DNA from: an uncultured Mycoplasmatota bacterium
Lineage (GTDB): Bacteria; Bacillota_I; Bacilli_A; RF39; UBA660
Length of the DNA: 7,896 bases
Direction: 5' to 3'
Assembly (NCBI GenBank): GCA_947384645.1
Contig: CANDHX010000058.1
Span: 1-7,896, forward strand
The notes under the pieces were generated by a model, which worked only from the letters and a program-made list of their open reading frames with translations, had not been told where the DNA came from and made no database searches. The position numbers and the translations under genes are program-made. How positions within the stretch are numbered: the first letter of the stretch is position 1; every line of letters starts with the position of its first letter. Positions 6,683-7,896 of this stretch are shown here, piece by piece.

Positions 6683-7896
6683 TATTTTTTAAATTTAGCC
6701 AACATTTTGTAATTTATTATCTTTATTTTCCATATTTAAAATATTGAATTTATAATATATAGTTATTTCTTTATTTTCTGATATTTCTATCTTATCTACT
6801 AAAGATACAAGCATTGTTCTTGTTATTTCTTTCATATTTACAAAATCTTTAACAAGTTTATTTATATCTACTGAACTATCTTCTTTTTCTTCTAATTCTT
6901 GTAACTGCTTTATTCTTTCTTCTGCTTGTTTTCTGTTTTCTATTTGTTTTGAATAAAGTCTTGTAAAATCTTCATCTTCAAATAGTCCATTGTATTTATC
7001 TTCATATAACTTGTCTATTCGCTTGTTTATATCTTTAACTTTCTTTTCTAAAATAAGAATTTCATTTTTTACATTAAACCTATCTTTGATTATCTTGTCT
7101 TTTGATGTATTTGCTATTTTAGTGTATTTTTCTTCATTTAAGAACTCTCTACATCTATTTTTTATTTGCTCAATTACAAAGTCTGTTACTTTTTCTAAAT
7201 TGTTGCTATGTGGTGTGCATAATCCTAAATGTGTATTTGTTGCATAGGTATTGCACCTCAAATAAAATGTTGTTTTGTTTGGGTGTTTTTGTGGTACTAA
7301 ACTTAATTTTTTGCCACACTCCTTGCAACATACTAATCCCTTTAATAGCCAATCATAAGACTTTGTTCTTACTCCTGTTCTGCTTTTTATCATATCTTGT
7401 ACTATGTCAAATGTTTCTTCATCAATTATTGGTGTGTGCATACCCTTTACAATTATTCTATCTTCTTTGGGCATTATCATTGTTTTCTTGCTTTTATAGT
7501 TTATCTTTTTTGTATTTCCATTTGATACCCAACCTAAATAAGTTACATTTTGCAATATTCTTTTTACTGTGTTTCTGTTCCAACCTCGTTTTATTCCATC
7601 TTTTCTTGTATGTGCATTTCCTACAATTTCTGATGGTACTAAAGTTCTTTCATCTGTTAGTATTTTTCCTATTTCTGTTGGTGTCATTCCATTTCGTGCT
7701 AACATAAATATTCTTCTAACGATTGGTGCTATATCTTGGTCTATTACATAATGGTTATAGTCTAATGGATCTTTTTTATAGCCATAAGTAGGATATGTTG
7801 TCATTACTTTTCCTTCTTTTGCTCTTGTTTTCTTTCCATTTCTTACTTTTCTTGATGTATCTCGTAAAAACCATTCATTGAAAAATGCTTTGAATT
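6665..7896. mobile_element. End of an integrated element carrying a large serine recombinase
   Basis: This covers the recombinase gene and the roughly 30 bp beyond its stop. The boundary is placed where the protein-like remnant begins and may be off by some ten bases. The base pattern differs from the rest of the window: by eye TCGA occurs about 40 times in 1-6383 and not at all in 6384-7896. The other end and cargo are outside the window, so element type and size are unknown; TnpX/TndX-type transposons carry their recombinase at one end in this way. Confidence 0.65.
6695..7896 (-). CDS. Large serine recombinase, N-terminus beyond window edge
   Basis: The protein catalyses integration and excision of mobile DNA by site-specific recombination. 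The frame stays open past the ATG at 7804 to the window edge, adding 30 codons whose product reads FNEWFLRDTSRKVRNGKK. This is the standard linker between the catalytic domain and the Recombinase domain of this family, so the ATG is internal and the N-terminal catalytic domain with its active serine is outside. In order, the visible 399 residues show the Recombinase domain (LTTNPPYGY-like TTYPTYGYKKDP to about nucleotide 7370) and then a zinc ribbon with cysteines encoded near 7326, 7317, 7254 and 7218. A Lys/Glu-rich coiled coil (about 7065-6890) and a C-terminal segment, LVSLVDKIEI, follow. It is probably of the Tn4451 TnpX / TndX type. It is a functional-looking frame, with no internal stop. 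Confidence 0.93.
   Translation of the reverse strand, partial: FKAFFNEWFLRDTSRKVRNGKKTRAKEGKVMTTYPTYGYKKDPLDYNHYVIDQDIAPIVRRIFMLARNGMTPTEIGKILTDERTLVPSEIVGNAHTRKDGIKRGWNRNTVKRILQNVTYLGWVSNGNTKKINYKSKKTMIMPKEDRIIVKGMHTPIIDEETFDIVQDMIKSRTGVRTKSYDWLLKGLVCCKECGKKLSLVPQKHPNKTTFYLRCNTYATNTHLGLCTPHSNNLEKVTDFVIEQIKNRCREFLNEEKYTKIANTSKDKIIKDRFNVKNEILILEKKVKDINKRIDKLYEDKYNGLFEDEDFTRLYSKQIENRKQAEERIKQLQELEEKEDSSVDINKLVKDFVNMKEITRTMLVSLVDKIEISENKEITIYYKFNILNMENKDNKLQNVG

Noticed and set aside
7210..7707. A 165-residue plus-strand open frame antisense to the recombinase
   Set aside because: It is hydrophobic only because it mirrors the Lys/Glu-rich recombinase codons, has no Shine-Dalgarno, and the minus-strand frame is clearly the conserved protein.
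6695..7804. The recombinase as a complete 369-residue protein starting at 7804
   Set aside because: The frame stays open upstream and the extra 30 codons encode conserved recombinase residues (NEW-LRDTSRK), so that ATG is internal.
1..7896. CRISPR arrays, tRNA or rRNA genes, insertion-sequence terminal repeats
   Set aside because: No regularly spaced direct repeats, no tRNA-like cloverleaf, no rRNA-like stretch and no IS-type inverted ends were seen on reading either strand.

Overview
The window reads as AT-rich chromosomal DNA of a low-GC Firmicute (Bacillota, most likely a clostridial or tissierellial lineage). The evidence is AGGAG-type ribosome binding sites, consensus sigma-A promoters including TG-extended -10 boxes, a TIGR04086/YrzE-like membrane protein, a 6S-like RNA directly upstream of tcdA, and Gram-positive type IV pilus genes. 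The genus cannot be named from this sequence. Every gene except one small membrane-protein gene lies on the minus strand, so minus-strand transcription runs from high to low coordinates.

Right end (6665-7896): the C-terminal two thirds or so of a large serine recombinase, whose start lies beyond the window. This is taken as the edge of an integrated transposon or integrative element. It is followed at 6563-6664 by 33 in-frame codons that look like the C-terminal tail of an unrelated secreted or pilin-like protein, ending in an intrinsic terminator. The simplest reading is that the element inserted into that gene, just upstream of a pilus operon, and left its 3' end behind.

Middle (3304-6427): a pilC - pilD - unknown membrane protein operon with its own extended -10 promoter. 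It encodes the type IV pilus inner-membrane platform protein (with an unusual N-terminal membrane extension of about 150 residues), the prepilin peptidase, and a 208-residue protein with three predicted membrane segments. The gaps are 10 and 13 bp and the ribosome binding sites overlap the preceding stop codons.

2691-3320: a divergent region. A small four-helix membrane protein (TIGR04086/YrzE-like) runs on the plus strand and ends tail-to-tail, overlapping the 208-residue gene by 17 bp. On the minus strand a structured RNA of about 163 nt, best interpreted as 6S RNA, ends a few bases before the tcdA ribosome binding site.

Left end (1-2672): tcdA, the tRNA t6A dehydratase, then a short spacer in which a weak terminator overlaps a near-perfect sigma-A promoter. 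That promoter drives a two-gene unit: an amidoligase-fold enzyme with a helical N-terminal half, and an unrecognised acidic protein that runs off the left edge. This amidoligase pair is the least explained biochemical system in the window. The recombinase junction is the clearest structural event.
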